A stretch of 64,000 bases of DNA from Weimeria sp002480925. Lineage in GTDB: Bacteria; Bacillota; Clostridia; Lachnospirales; Lachnospiraceae. Each line of letters opens with the position of its first letter. Within the stretch, counting starts at the first letter, position 1. Shown here piece after piece: positions 41,273 through 49,836 of the stretch. Location: positions 62,001 to 126,000 of the forward strand of contig NZ_JBQHVU010000002.1 of the NCBI RefSeq assembly GCF_052064335.1, written 5' to 3'. The translations under genes were made by a program, and so were the position numbers. The notes below the pieces were generated by a model. The model was not told the origin of the DNA. It saw nothing but the letters and a program-made list of their open reading frames with translations, and ran no database searches.

Positions 41273-42298
41273 ATGGGAATTATAAGACTTCATCTTTATG
41301 GCTTTTTTGCCGGTTTCCTTCTGGATTTGATAATAGGCGATCCCCACTGGTTTATCATCCATCCGGTCAGGCTCTATGGTGGGCTCATTGCCTTACTTGA
41401 CAAGCTTTTTCTAGGAGCATCAGATAAGGGCAGGCACAAGGAGGCAGGAGAAAGGCAGCTTATATTAAGTGAATATGCGACAGGAGTCTTTACTCTGGCC
41501 ATTGTCGTCCTTATTGCAGGAGCTGGCAGCGCCCTTATCCTCTATCTCTGCTACAGGATATCGGATCTGGCTTTCATGATCGCAGAGGCCATCCTTACCT
41601 GCACGGCCCTGTCAGGATCATCTCTTATAAGAGAGACCACCCCTGTAAGAAGAGCCTTAGAGGATAATGACATAGGAGAGGCCAGAAGGAGGCTGTCCTT
41701 TGTAGTAGGAAGGGATACGGATCACCTGTTATGTGATGAGATAGCAAGGGCTACAGTCGAGACCCTGGCCGAAAACTTAAGCGATGGCATTATTTCACCG
41801 CTTTTTTTTCTGGCTCTGGGGGGCCCCTGTGCAGGTCTTGCCTTTAAGGCAGTAAGCACAGCAGATTCCATGATAGGCTATAAGAGCCGGAGATACTATT
41901 CATTTGGCAGGGCCTCAGCAAGGACCGACGACCTGCTAAATCTATTACCGGCCCGTCTGAGTGCACTGCTTATAATGGCAGCATCGTTTCTCCTGAAGGG
42001 ATGCTCTGCCTCCCGGGCATTTAAGGTCTGCAGAAGGGATCATGGCAGGACAGAGAGCCCTAATGCAGGCTATCCTGAGTCGGCAATGGCCGGATCGCTC
42101 GGGATCAGGCTGGGAGGAGCCGCCTCATATAACGGAAGCATGATAGAGCGTCCCTGCCTGGGAGAGGGAAGCTCTGATAAGGAGCCTGACTGCAAGGCAA
42201 TAGTCACGGCACAGAGGATAGTCAGACTCTCAACACTGCTGATGGAAATCATCTGCCTTTTTGTGCTATACTTTACAGTGATCTGTTGCAGGGCATGA
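41273..42298 (+). CDS. cbiB: Adenosylcobinamide-phosphate synthase
   Basis: The 341-residue integral membrane protein attaches aminopropanol phosphate (or ethanolamine phosphate) to cobyric acid. Landmarks are LLDLIIGDPHWFIIHPVRLYG at the N-terminus, ARATVETLAENLSDGIISPLFF in the middle and YKSRRYYSFGRASARTDD. It starts four bases after the phosphatase stop. It precedes the decarboxylase that supplies aminopropanol phosphate. Confidence 0.95.
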   Translation: MGIIRLHLYGFFAGFLLDLIIGDPHWFIIHPVRLYGGLIALLDKLFLGASDKGRHKEAGERQLILSEYATGVFTLAIVVLIAGAGSALILYLCYRISDLAFMIAEAILTCTALSGSSLIRETTPVRRALEDNDIGEARRRLSFVVGRDTDHLLCDEIARATVETLAENLSDGIISPLFFLALGGPCAGLAFKAVSTADSMIGYKSRRYYSFGRASARTDDLLNLLPARLSALLIMAASFLLKGCSASRAFKVCRRDHGRTESPNAGYPESAMAGSLGIRLGGAASYNGSMIERPCLGEGSSDKEPDCKAIVTAQRIVRLSTLLMEIICLFVLYFTVICCRA

Positions 42299-42320
42299 TA
42301 AGGGATACAGGAGGGCTTTT

Positions 42321-43358
42321 ATGCAGTATCATGGCGGAGACGTCTACAGAAATAAGGATATAAGACTTGATTTTTCGGTAAACACCAATCCCCTGGGAAC
42401 ACCCCAGAGGGTAATGGATGCTGCCAGGGAGGCAGCAGAGCTTATTGGACAGTATCCGGATCCGCAGCAGGAGGAGCTTAGAAAAAGACTCTCAGACATT
42501 CTGGTGACAGAGCCTGACCAGCTGCTTCTAGGAAACGGAGCCTCTGAGCTTTTCCTTGATATAGTATATACACTAAGGCCTGGGAGGATAGGAGTAGTGG
42601 TACCATCCTTTGGAGGATACAAGTATGCAGCTGCAGCAGTAGGCGCAGACCTCATTGAGTATCCGCTCAGGGAAAAGGACGGATATCTGCTTGATACTGA
42701 TGTGGCAGCAATGATAGACAGCGGGATCGATATGCTTATCCTTGCGACACCAAATAATCCTACAGGACGGACCATACCCATCCCCCTCCTCGAAAAGATA
42801 CTTAAGCACTGCCAGAGAAAGAATGTGATCGTGGTGCTCGATGAATGTTTCATGGCGCTTAGCGATATGCATGACGATTACGAGGATTTCCTGTTCAGGA
42901 GTACCTTTGACAATGTGATCAGGGTATCGGCCCTCACCAAGTCCTTCGCTATGCCGGGAGTAAGGCTTGGCTACCTTATTGCTCCGAAGAAGCTTGCCTT
43001 GCGGATAGCCTCTCATCAGAGTGAATGGAATGTATCGATCTTTGCAGAGAGGTGCGGGCTTGCGGCAACTTATGAGGGAGACTATCTGATAAGGAGCAGA
43101 TCCTTCCTGCGTACCGAGAGAGGATTCGTTCAGAGCGGCCTTATGGGAATGGGGATAATAGTCTTTCCGGGAGAGGCCAATTTCCTTATGATAAAGACAG
43201 ATATCCCTATATATAAGAGACTTCTCGAAAAGGGTATCCTGATAAGGGACCTTTCGGACTTTGACGGTATAGGAGAGGGCTACTACAGGATAGCTATAAA
43301 GGACAGACCGAAGAACATGCTTCTTCTGGCCGCTGTACAGGAGATAGTGAATGGATAA
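42321..43358 (+). CDS. cobD: Threonine-phosphate decarboxylase
   Basis: This 345-residue class II aminotransferase-fold enzyme has LLLGNGASELFLDIVY, the aspartate motif VVLDECFM and the pyridoxal-phosphate Lys in SALTKSFAMPGVRLGYL (about residue 211). It makes aminopropanol phosphate for CbiB. A histidinol-phosphate aminotransferase is the main alternative, but gene context decides for cobD. AGGAGGG precedes the ATG. It overlaps the next gene by eight bases. Confidence 0.9.
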   Translation: MQYHGGDVYRNKDIRLDFSVNTNPLGTPQRVMDAAREAAELIGQYPDPQQEELRKRLSDILVTEPDQLLLGNGASELFLDIVYTLRPGRIGVVVPSFGGYKYAAAAVGADLIEYPLREKDGYLLDTDVAAMIDSGIDMLILATPNNPTGRTIPIPLLEKILKHCQRKNVIVVLDECFMALSDMHDDYEDFLFRSTFDNVIRVSALTKSFAMPGVRLGYLIAPKKLALRIASHQSEWNVSIFAERCGLAATYEGDYLIRSRSFLRTERGFVQSGLMGMGIIVFPGEANFLMIKTDIPIYKRLLEKGILIRDLSDFDGIGEGYYRIAIKDRPKNMLLLAAVQEIVNG

Positions 43359-43998
43359 TGATTTCATCTATGTGAAGCCGACAGATATAGAAAGAGAGAG
43401 CTTTCGGATCATAGGAGAGGAGTTGTCTGGGAAGGGTATAGTCCTTAAGAAAAAGCAGGAGCCCTATATCAAGAGATGCATCCATACCAGTGCCGATTTT
43501 TCCTATGCTACAACACTTGCCTTTTCGAGAAACGCTACATCTGTGCTAGAGGGCCTTTTAAGAGAGCATGCCTCAGTGATCTGTGATACCCATATGGCGC
43601 TTTCGGGTATCAATAAGACAGCACTTGAGCGGGCCGGCTGCAGAGCCTACTGCTTCATGACAGACGAGAGAGTAAAGGAGATGGCAGGGAAGGAGGGCAC
43701 TACAAGGGCAGCTGCAGCAGTAAGTGCTGCTTCACATATAGAGGGAAGGAAGATATTCTGCATAGGTAATGCTCCGACGGCCCTTATAGAGCTGAATAAG
43801 CTCTATAAGGAGGGCAGGCTTACTCCCGACTTTGTGATAGGAGTTCCGGTAGGCTTCGTAAACGTGGTCTATGCCAAGGAGCTGATAATAAACAGTGATA
43901 TCCCATATATAGTAAACCGGGGAAGAAAGGGAGGAAGCCCTATAGCAGCCTGTCTTATAAATGCAGCTCTTTACCGGATAGAAAACAGGCAGCTATGA
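43351..43998 (+). CDS. cbiC: Cobalt-precorrin-8 methylmutase
   Basis: The 215-residue protein moves the C11 methyl group to C12. Conserved sequence includes the catalytic His in RCIHTSADFSY (about residue 45), CDTHMALSGI and the C-terminal VGFVNVVYAKE followed by NRGRKGGSPIAA. It overlaps both neighbours, indicating translational coupling. Confidence 0.95.
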   Translation: MDNDFIYVKPTDIERESFRIIGEELSGKGIVLKKKQEPYIKRCIHTSADFSYATTLAFSRNATSVLEGLLREHASVICDTHMALSGINKTALERAGCRAYCFMTDERVKEMAGKEGTTRAAAAVSAASHIEGRKIFCIGNAPTALIELNKLYKEGRLTPDFVIGVPVGFVNVVYAKELIINSDIPYIVNRGRKGGSPIAACLINAALYRIENRQL

Positions 43999-45068
43999 AG
44001 GAGCTTAAGCGCGGATTTACGACAGGTTCCTGTGCAGCCCTTGGGGCAAAGGTAGCTTCATGCATGGCTCTTTTCGGCAGGGTTCCTTATGGCATATCCA
44101 TTGTTACTCCGGCAGGAGTCAGATATTCTCCTGAATACAGGATAGCAGAAGATGGCTTCTGCGAGGTGGTAAAGGATGCCGGAGATGACCCTGATGTGAC
44201 CGACGGGATCACGATAAGAGCCGGAGTAAGGCTTATACCATCAGACATACCCGGTATCAGGGTGACTATCGATGGCGGCAGAGGAGTAGGCAGGGTGACT
44301 AAGGCAGGGCTTGACCAGCCGCCCGGAGAGGCCGCTATAAATACTGTCCCAAGGCGGATGATAGAGGAAAATGTAAGAGAGATAGCAGACAAAGCTGACT
44401 TCAGCGGCACTATAGCTGTGATAATAGAGGCCACAGGAGGGGAGAAGATAGCTGAGAGGACCTTTAATCCAAGGCTTGGAATAACAGGAGGCATATCTAT
44501 ACTCGGTACTACAGGTATAGTGGAGCCAATGAGTGATTCGGCTCTTATAGATACCATAAGGGTAGAGATACATCAGAGAAGGGTGCTGGGAGAGAAAAGA
44601 CTTTTTCTGGCATTTGGAAATTACGGACAGGAGTTTCTGAAGAGGGATTTTGGCCTTGACTTAGATGCTGCGGTAAAGTGCTCCAACTTCATAAAGGATG
44701 CCCTTCTTATTGCTTGTGAGGAGGGCTATAAGGAGCTGATCCTTGTGGGACATCTGGGCAAGATAGTAAAGGTGGCCGGAGGCTTTTCCAATACCCATTC
44801 GAAGTACGGGGACTGCAGGATGGAGATCCTTACGGCAGCTCTTGTCAGATCAGGTATCCCGGTGGAGATTAGGGATCTTAGGATGCTTCTTTCTATGAAT
44901 ACGACAGAGGAGGCAGCGGATTTTCTTGCAGAAAAGGGCTTTCTTGCTAAAGTCGCAGAGGTCCTTAAGGAAGAGATCATGGAGACTATCGGTATATGGG
45001 CCCCGGAGCTTAGGGTAGAGATTCTTATCTATACGTTGGGACAGGGGCTGATAGGAGAATATAAATGA
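43995..45068 (+). CDS. cbiD: Cobalt-precorrin-5B C1-methyltransferase
   Basis: The 357-residue CbiD starts RGFTTGSCAALGAKVA, the family hallmark, followed by VVKDAGDDPDVTDG and GGRGVGRVTKAGL, and ends with a region IWAPELRVEI. CbiD exists only in the anaerobic pathway, so it shows the early-cobalt route. It overlaps CbiC and CbiF genes by four bases each. Confidence 0.96.
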   Translation: MKELKRGFTTGSCAALGAKVASCMALFGRVPYGISIVTPAGVRYSPEYRIAEDGFCEVVKDAGDDPDVTDGITIRAGVRLIPSDIPGIRVTIDGGRGVGRVTKAGLDQPPGEAAINTVPRRMIEENVREIADKADFSGTIAVIIEATGGEKIAERTFNPRLGITGGISILGTTGIVEPMSDSALIDTIRVEIHQRRVLGEKRLFLAFGNYGQEFLKRDFGLDLDAAVKCSNFIKDALLIACEEGYKELILVGHLGKIVKVAGGFSNTHSKYGDCRMEILTAALVRSGIPVEIRDLRMLLSMNTTEEAADFLAEKGFLAKVAEVLKEEIMETIGIWAPELRVEILIYTLGQGLIGEYK

Positions 45069-45814
45069 TACATTTTGTAGGAGCAGGACCGGGAGCAGTT
45101 GACCTTATCACTGTAAGAGGACAGAGGCTTATTGAAAAGACAGATGTGCTTATCTATGCGGGCTCCCTTGTAAGCGATGATTTTTCGGATCTCTTAAAGC
45201 CGGGTGCAAGCCTTTACAACAGCGCCTATATGACCTTAGAACAGGTCTGTGAGATTTTCCTTAAGTCTGATGAAATGGGACTTGACCTTGTAAGGCTTCA
45301 TACAGGAGATCCTTCACTCTTTGGCGCCATAGCCGAGCAGCAGGCCTTTCTCAAAAAAAACCATATTCCATATGATATTACTCCGGGAGTGACCGCAGCA
45401 TTTGCTGCTGCAGCAGCACTGGGAATAGAGTACACTCTTCCGGGTATCAGCCAGACACTTATTCTAACGAGAGCAAAGGGAAGAACTCCGGTCCCTGACA
45501 GGGAGACTATAGAGGCTCTTTCAGCTACGGGCTCATCGATGGCCATATATCTGAGCGTGAAGAGCGCAGCCGAGGTAAAGGAGGCCCTGCTTTTAGGAGG
45601 CTATAAGGAAACGACACCGGCAGCCATAGTATACAGGGCAAGCTGGCCGGACCAGAGAGTCATAAGGACTAGGGTAGCAGAGCTTGACCGGGCCCAGCAG
45701 GAATCTGGAATAGAAAAGACAGCCCTTCTTATAGTTGGAGATGCTCTTCTGCAGTCTGACTTTGACAGGAGCTGTCTCTATGACCCGGACTTTTCGACGG
45801 AGTACAGGAAATGA
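45065..45814 (+). CDS. cbiF: Cobalt-precorrin-4 C11-methyltransferase
   Basis: The 249-residue SAM-dependent methyltransferase begins IHFVGAGPGAVDLITVRGQR and has LHTGDPSLFGAIAEQ and PGVTAAFAAAAALG, all typical of CbiF/CobM. It methylates C11 of the ring. ATGA overlap with both neighbours. Confidence 0.96.
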   Translation: MIHFVGAGPGAVDLITVRGQRLIEKTDVLIYAGSLVSDDFSDLLKPGASLYNSAYMTLEQVCEIFLKSDEMGLDLVRLHTGDPSLFGAIAEQQAFLKKNHIPYDITPGVTAAFAAAAALGIEYTLPGISQTLILTRAKGRTPVPDRETIEALSATGSSMAIYLSVKSAAEVKEALLLGGYKETTPAAIVYRASWPDQRVIRTRVAELDRAQQESGIEKTALLIVGDALLQSDFDRSCLYDPDFSTEYRK

Positions 45815-46881
45815 TCAGAGTTATCTATTTTACAGATAAGGCAGAAAGGCTGGCCTCCTCGATAACTGAGTATACAGATCTTCTCGACGGCAGGTGTGGA
45901 GGAGTTGAGGATGCGCTGTCAGAGTCCTTCGAGAAGAAGATAGATCTGCTTTTCATAGGAGCAGCAGGCATTGCAGTCCGTCTGATAGCCCCATATATAA
46001 AGGACAAGACGACGGATCCGGCAGTCCTCTGCATGGATCAGGAGGGCAGATATGTGATCCCGCTTCTTTCGGGCCATATAGGAGGAGCGAATGATCTGGC
46101 AAGAAGCATAGCAGCCCAGACAGGAGCGACAGCGGTTATCACTACGGCTACAGATCTTGAGAAGGTATTTGCGGTCGATATTTTCGCAAAAAACAACGGA
46201 CTTGGTATTTTAAATCCCTCCGCGATAAAGACGGTTTCCTCAATGGTCCTTAAGGGAGAGTCAGTTCCTGTAAAGACAAAGGATCCGACGCTTATCCTCC
46301 AGGAGGAGACAAGGAGGTTCCTGCGCCCGGTAAGGGACGATGAGAGACCAGTCATAAACGTGGTGGATAAGGAATGGATCCTATCCATGCTTCAGCTTAC
46401 AGGAATAGATCCATATATGCCTCTTCCCGACAGGGATACAAGGGAGGACCTCCTGCTTGACTGCGGAGTCAGCAGCAGATGCCTCTATCTCTACGAGAGG
46501 GATTTATGCCTTGGCGTTGGCTGCAGAAAGGGTACCCCTGTAGATGATATATTTGCCTTTCTTCGCGACTGCCTGTTTCACAAGAGGCTTCCCATGGCCT
46601 GTCTTGGCTCTGTATCCTCTATAGATATCAAAAAGGACGAGCCCGGTATAATAGGGCTCTGCGGAGCCCTTAAGGTTCCCTACTATACCTATACGGCAGC
46701 AGAGCTTATGGCCCTGAAGGGCAGCTTCCATTCATCAGAATTCGTAAAGGAAAAGACAGGAGCAGATAATGTCTGCGAGAGAGCAGCAGCTCTTACAGCG
46801 GGAGTCACAGCAGAAAGGCTTGTCGGCAGAATGAAGACAGACCGGGTCACGCTAAGCATTTACAGAAGAGGAAGCATATGA
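45811..46881 (+). CDS. cbiG: Cobalt-precorrin-5A hydrolase
   Basis: The 356-residue CbiG opens the delta-lactone of the ring. It has the N-terminal FIGAAGIAVRLIAPYIKDK block (about residues 49-68), LLSGHIGGANDLAR and a C-terminal CbiG domain with LGVGCRKGTP (about 231). No CbiH is fused to it, unlike in some Clostridia. Four-base overlaps on both sides. Confidence 0.95.
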   Translation: MIRVIYFTDKAERLASSITEYTDLLDGRCGGVEDALSESFEKKIDLLFIGAAGIAVRLIAPYIKDKTTDPAVLCMDQEGRYVIPLLSGHIGGANDLARSIAAQTGATAVITTATDLEKVFAVDIFAKNNGLGILNPSAIKTVSSMVLKGESVPVKTKDPTLILQEETRRFLRPVRDDERPVINVVDKEWILSMLQLTGIDPYMPLPDRDTREDLLLDCGVSSRCLYLYERDLCLGVGCRKGTPVDDIFAFLRDCLFHKRLPMACLGSVSSIDIKKDEPGIIGLCGALKVPYYTYTAAELMALKGSFHSSEFVKEKTGADNVCERAAALTAGVTAERLVGRMKTDRVTLSIYRRGSI

Positions 46882-48206
46882 AAAATATAGTCATCTTTTC
46901 AGGAACCACAGAGGGGAGAATGCTTGCTGAATCGTTTGCTATCGCAGGCATAGCCGTAAGCGTCTGTGTGGCGACTGAATACGGACAGGAGGTAATGGAG
47001 AACTCTCCTCTTATCGATGTAAATGTTGGGAGAATGGACGAGGGGGAGATAAGGACCTTCCTTGAAAAGAAGCAGGCTGATCTGGTCTTCGATGCTACCC
47101 ATCCATATGCGACTCTTGTCACAGAAAACATAAAAAAAGCCTGCAGGTCCCTTTATCTGCCGCTCAAGCGTATAATAAGGGACAGAGGAGAGGACTGCCA
47201 TACCGGCTATAGGATAAATATGGCCTCTGATACAAGGGAAGCAGTATCAATGCTTTTGAATATACCCGGAAATATCTTCCTTACAACAGGGAGCAGGGAG
47301 CTTTTAGACTTTGCAGCCCTGCGGGAGAGGCTTTATGTAAGGGTCCTGCCATCAAGGGAGGCTATAGGCCTGTGTGAGAGAGCAGGAATAGAGAAAAGCC
47401 ATATAATAGCCCAGCAGGGCCCATTCACCTGCGAGGAAAACCTGGCCATTATAAGGAGATATGATATAGGGGTCCTGGTGACAAAAAGCTCCGGCAGGAA
47501 CGGAGGCTATCAGGAGAAGCTTAAGGCAGCAGAGACAGCAGGCATAGAGACTATAGTGATAGAAAGGACTCCACGCGGGCCGTCAGAGGAGAAAAGGGAG
47601 CGGACCCTTACTCTTATAGGAGCAGGATGCGGAGAGGGTACGCTTACGGCTGATGCCATAAGGGCAATAGAAGATGCCGATCTGATAATAGGCTCATCCC
47701 GCCTGCTTGCATACAGAATAGTAAGGGAGAGCCCGGCTCCTAAGGAGTCCGCCTATAAGGCAGAGAAGATAAATGAGATATTATCAGAAAAGAAACCTTA
47801 CAGGCCTGTGGTCCTCTACTCAGGCGACAGCGGCTTCTATAGCGGAGCCAGATCCCTGATAGCGGCTGCTTCGGAGGGCATGAGGCTATTGGTGATACCT
47901 GGTATCTCATCGGTAGCGGCCCTTTCAGCCCTGACACATATCCCCTATGATAATGCTTTTATAAAGTCATATCATGGAAGAGCCATTGACAGTAAGGAGC
48001 TTGCACAGGCGGTAAAGAGTCACAGGGCATCGTTTATACTCCTTTCCGGAAAGGATGATCTCTATAGCCTGCTTTCGCTTTTTCCTGACAAAAGGATAAT
48101 AGCCGCCCAGGACCTGGGAGGAGAGCTGGAATGGGTAGGAGAGATAGATAAGGAGAGGGTGGATGGCCTTAAGGGATCGCTTTTTACAGTGCTTGTCACG
48201 GAGTAG
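46878..48206 (+). CDS. cbiJ-cbiE: Fused cobalt-precorrin-6A reductase and precorrin-6Y C5-methyltransferase
   Basis: In a 442-residue frame residues 1-240 are CbiJ (NIVIFSGTTEGRMLAESFA, DATHPYATLVTENI, VTKSSGRNGGYQEKL), and residues about 243-442 are CbiE (TLIGAGCGEGTLTADAI, LYSGDSGFYSGA, PGISSVAALSALT). The first reduces the macrocycle and the second methylates C5. The decarboxylating CbiT, often next to or fused with CbiE, is not encoded in this window. The usual genes are separate, so this is a pathway-adjacent fusion. Confidence 0.93.
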   Translation: MKNIVIFSGTTEGRMLAESFAIAGIAVSVCVATEYGQEVMENSPLIDVNVGRMDEGEIRTFLEKKQADLVFDATHPYATLVTENIKKACRSLYLPLKRIIRDRGEDCHTGYRINMASDTREAVSMLLNIPGNIFLTTGSRELLDFAALRERLYVRVLPSREAIGLCERAGIEKSHIIAQQGPFTCEENLAIIRRYDIGVLVTKSSGRNGGYQEKLKAAETAGIETIVIERTPRGPSEEKRERTLTLIGAGCGEGTLTADAIRAIEDADLIIGSSRLLAYRIVRESPAPKESAYKAEKINEILSEKKPYRPVVLYSGDSGFYSGARSLIAAASEGMRLLVIPGISSVAALSALTHIPYDNAFIKSYHGRAIDSKELAQAVKSHRASFILLSGKDDLYSLLSLFPDKRIIAAQDLGGELEWVGEIDKERVDGLKGSLFTVLVTE

Positions 48207-48209
48207 ACG

Positions 48210-49556
48210 ATGAAAGGACTTATGATAGCCGCTGACAGGAGCGGCTCAGGAAAGACTACGCTTACAAGAGCGCTTATATATGCTCTTATGGAAAAAGGCA
48301 TGGATGTCATTCCCTTCAAGTGCGGACCGGATTATATAGATCCCATGTACCATTCTCTCATAAGCGGGAAAAGAGGGCATAATCTTGATACCTTCTTTAC
48401 TGACCATGACAGGACGAGCAGGCTCTTTGCCAGAGAAATGGGCTCTGTCAGGGAAAACTCTATAGCCATAGTAGAGGGTGTAATGGGATTATACGATGGA
48501 CTGGGAGGCTTTTCGGCAGAGGGGTCCTCATACGATCTTGCAGATGCGCTTGGAATGCCCATCGTCCTCTGTATAAATGCAAGGGGAGCAGCCCAGACTC
48601 TTATAGCACTTATTTCAGGAATTTTAAGCTTCGATAAAAGCAGGCTGATAAGGGCCATATTCTTAAACCAGGTATCGGACGGCTTCTACCCGGTCCTGAA
48701 GAAAAGGATAGAGCAGGCTTTCGGGCTTCCTGTTATAGGTCATTTCCCGGCTGATCAGGGAATCGAGCTAGCCAGCAGGCATTTGGGCCTTCTGCGTCCT
48801 TGGGATATCGATATAAGGAAGGATAAGGCCAGACTTTCCCAGATCTCCATGGACAGGATAGATATTAATAGGCTGCTTTCGATAGGAGAGATGCCTGACA
48901 TTAAGGAGCCATCCTTCGAACCTGCCGGTAAAAGAGCAGTGATAGCCATCGCAAGAGACAGGGCCTTTGACTTTTTTTACAGTGAAAATGAGCTTGTGCT
49001 TTCGGATAAGGGAGCTCATATAGTGTATTTTTCTCCGCTCTCTGATAAGAAGCTTCCTGAGGGTACAGCTGGGATCATCCTTCCAGGCGGATATCCGGAG
49101 CTCTATGCAGATCAGCTGAAGGATAATCAGGAGATATGCGGGCAGATAAGGGATGCCTTAAGGAGTGGAATGCCTCTTCTGGCCGAGTGCGGAGGCTATA
49201 TGTATCTTCACGAGAGCATAGGGGGAAGCGGCCCTCTGGTATCTGTTCTTGACGGGGATGTCCATGATTGCGGCAAAAGCCTGCGCTTCGGCTATCTGAC
49301 CTGTAGCGACAGGGGGCACTTCTTCATAAAGGAGGGTAAAGAGATAAGGGGGCATGAATTCCATTACTATGACACAAAAGACAATGGAGACGGTGCCGTC
49401 GTGACAAAGCCAGGAAGCGGGCGGGTAAGGAGGGCAGGTTTCTGTGGCAGCAGAAGCTTCATGTCCTTCATGCATTTCTACTATCCGTCATATCCGGACT
49501 TTGCCGGACATTTTCTAAAGGAGGCAGCATCCTATGCAGCAGGAAAAGGGCTATGA
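48210..49556 (+). CDS. cbiA: Cobyrinate a,c-diamide synthase
   Basis: The 448-residue enzyme amidates the a and c side chains with glutamine. The ATPase part has GLMIAADRSGSGKTTLTRAL and the motif KCGPDYIDPMYH. The glutaminase part has PGGYPELYAD and catalytic Cys in LAECGGYMYL (about residue 329). It starts three bases after the cbiJE stop and overlaps the small Cys-rich gene. Confidence 0.96.
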   Translation: MKGLMIAADRSGSGKTTLTRALIYALMEKGMDVIPFKCGPDYIDPMYHSLISGKRGHNLDTFFTDHDRTSRLFAREMGSVRENSIAIVEGVMGLYDGLGGFSAEGSSYDLADALGMPIVLCINARGAAQTLIALISGILSFDKSRLIRAIFLNQVSDGFYPVLKKRIEQAFGLPVIGHFPADQGIELASRHLGLLRPWDIDIRKDKARLSQISMDRIDINRLLSIGEMPDIKEPSFEPAGKRAVIAIARDRAFDFFYSENELVLSDKGAHIVYFSPLSDKKLPEGTAGIILPGGYPELYADQLKDNQEICGQIRDALRSGMPLLAECGGYMYLHESIGGSGPLVSVLDGDVHDCGKSLRFGYLTCSDRGHFFIKEGKEIRGHEFHYYDTKDNGDGAVVTKPGSGRVRRAGFCGSRSFMSFMHFYYPSYPDFAGHFLKEAASYAAGKGL

Positions 49557-49791
49557 AAACAGCTATAAGTATTTTGAAAACAGGGACTGCAGATACTATC
49601 CCTGCCACAGGTCAGACCATATCAACTGTCTCTTCTGCTACTGTCCCCTCTATAGGGAAGAGACCTGTCCGGGAACATATAAGTGGATAGAGACAAAAGA
49701 TGGAAGAAAGGTTAAATCCTGCATCGACTGTATCTGGCCACACATGCAGAAAAACTATGAAAAAATCATGAACATTCTTTCTAAATGTTGA
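49534..49791 (+). CDS. Small cysteine-rich protein at the end of the cobalamin operon
   Basis: The 85-residue protein carries nine Cys, in CRYYPCH, NCLFCYCPLY, EETC and KSCIDCIWPH, matching the cysteine-rich small domain family (PF04071) often found with cobalamin genes of anaerobes. It probably binds metal (zinc or an Fe-S cluster). The start at 49534 is inside cbiA with AAAGGAGG nine bases upstream, so it is translated as part of the operon. The role in cobalamin synthesis is unknown. Confidence 0.85.
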   Translation: MQQEKGYENSYKYFENRDCRYYPCHRSDHINCLFCYCPLYREETCPGTYKWIETKDGRKVKSCIDCIWPHMQKNYEKIMNILSKC

Positions 49792-49836
49792 AAAGCCGCC
49801 TCACTGAGTCTATGATAGATTCTGTGAGGTATTTTT
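49788..49836 (+). promoter_or_regulatory. Cobalamin-operon terminator overlaid by the promoter of the next gene
   Basis: Terminator: CCTCACTGAGTCTA (49799-49812) pairs with 49816-49829 (one mismatch), then TATTTTT. Promoter: TTGAAA (49788-49793), 17 bases, TATGAT (49811-49816), with a start near 49823. The terminator 3' arm also holds the GTGAGG that serves as ribosome binding site for the ATG at 49837. Operon RNA would hide this site; RNA made from the internal promoter would not. Confidence 0.7.

Noticed and set aside
42344..42853. 169-residue antisense Ser-rich frame at the start of cobD
   Set aside because: Shadow frame with low-complexity composition and no start signal.
42573..43367. 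264-residue open frame opposite cobD
   Set aside because: It lies entirely antisense to a well supported pyridoxal-phosphate enzyme, has no recognisable domain and no ribosome binding site; a coding shadow.
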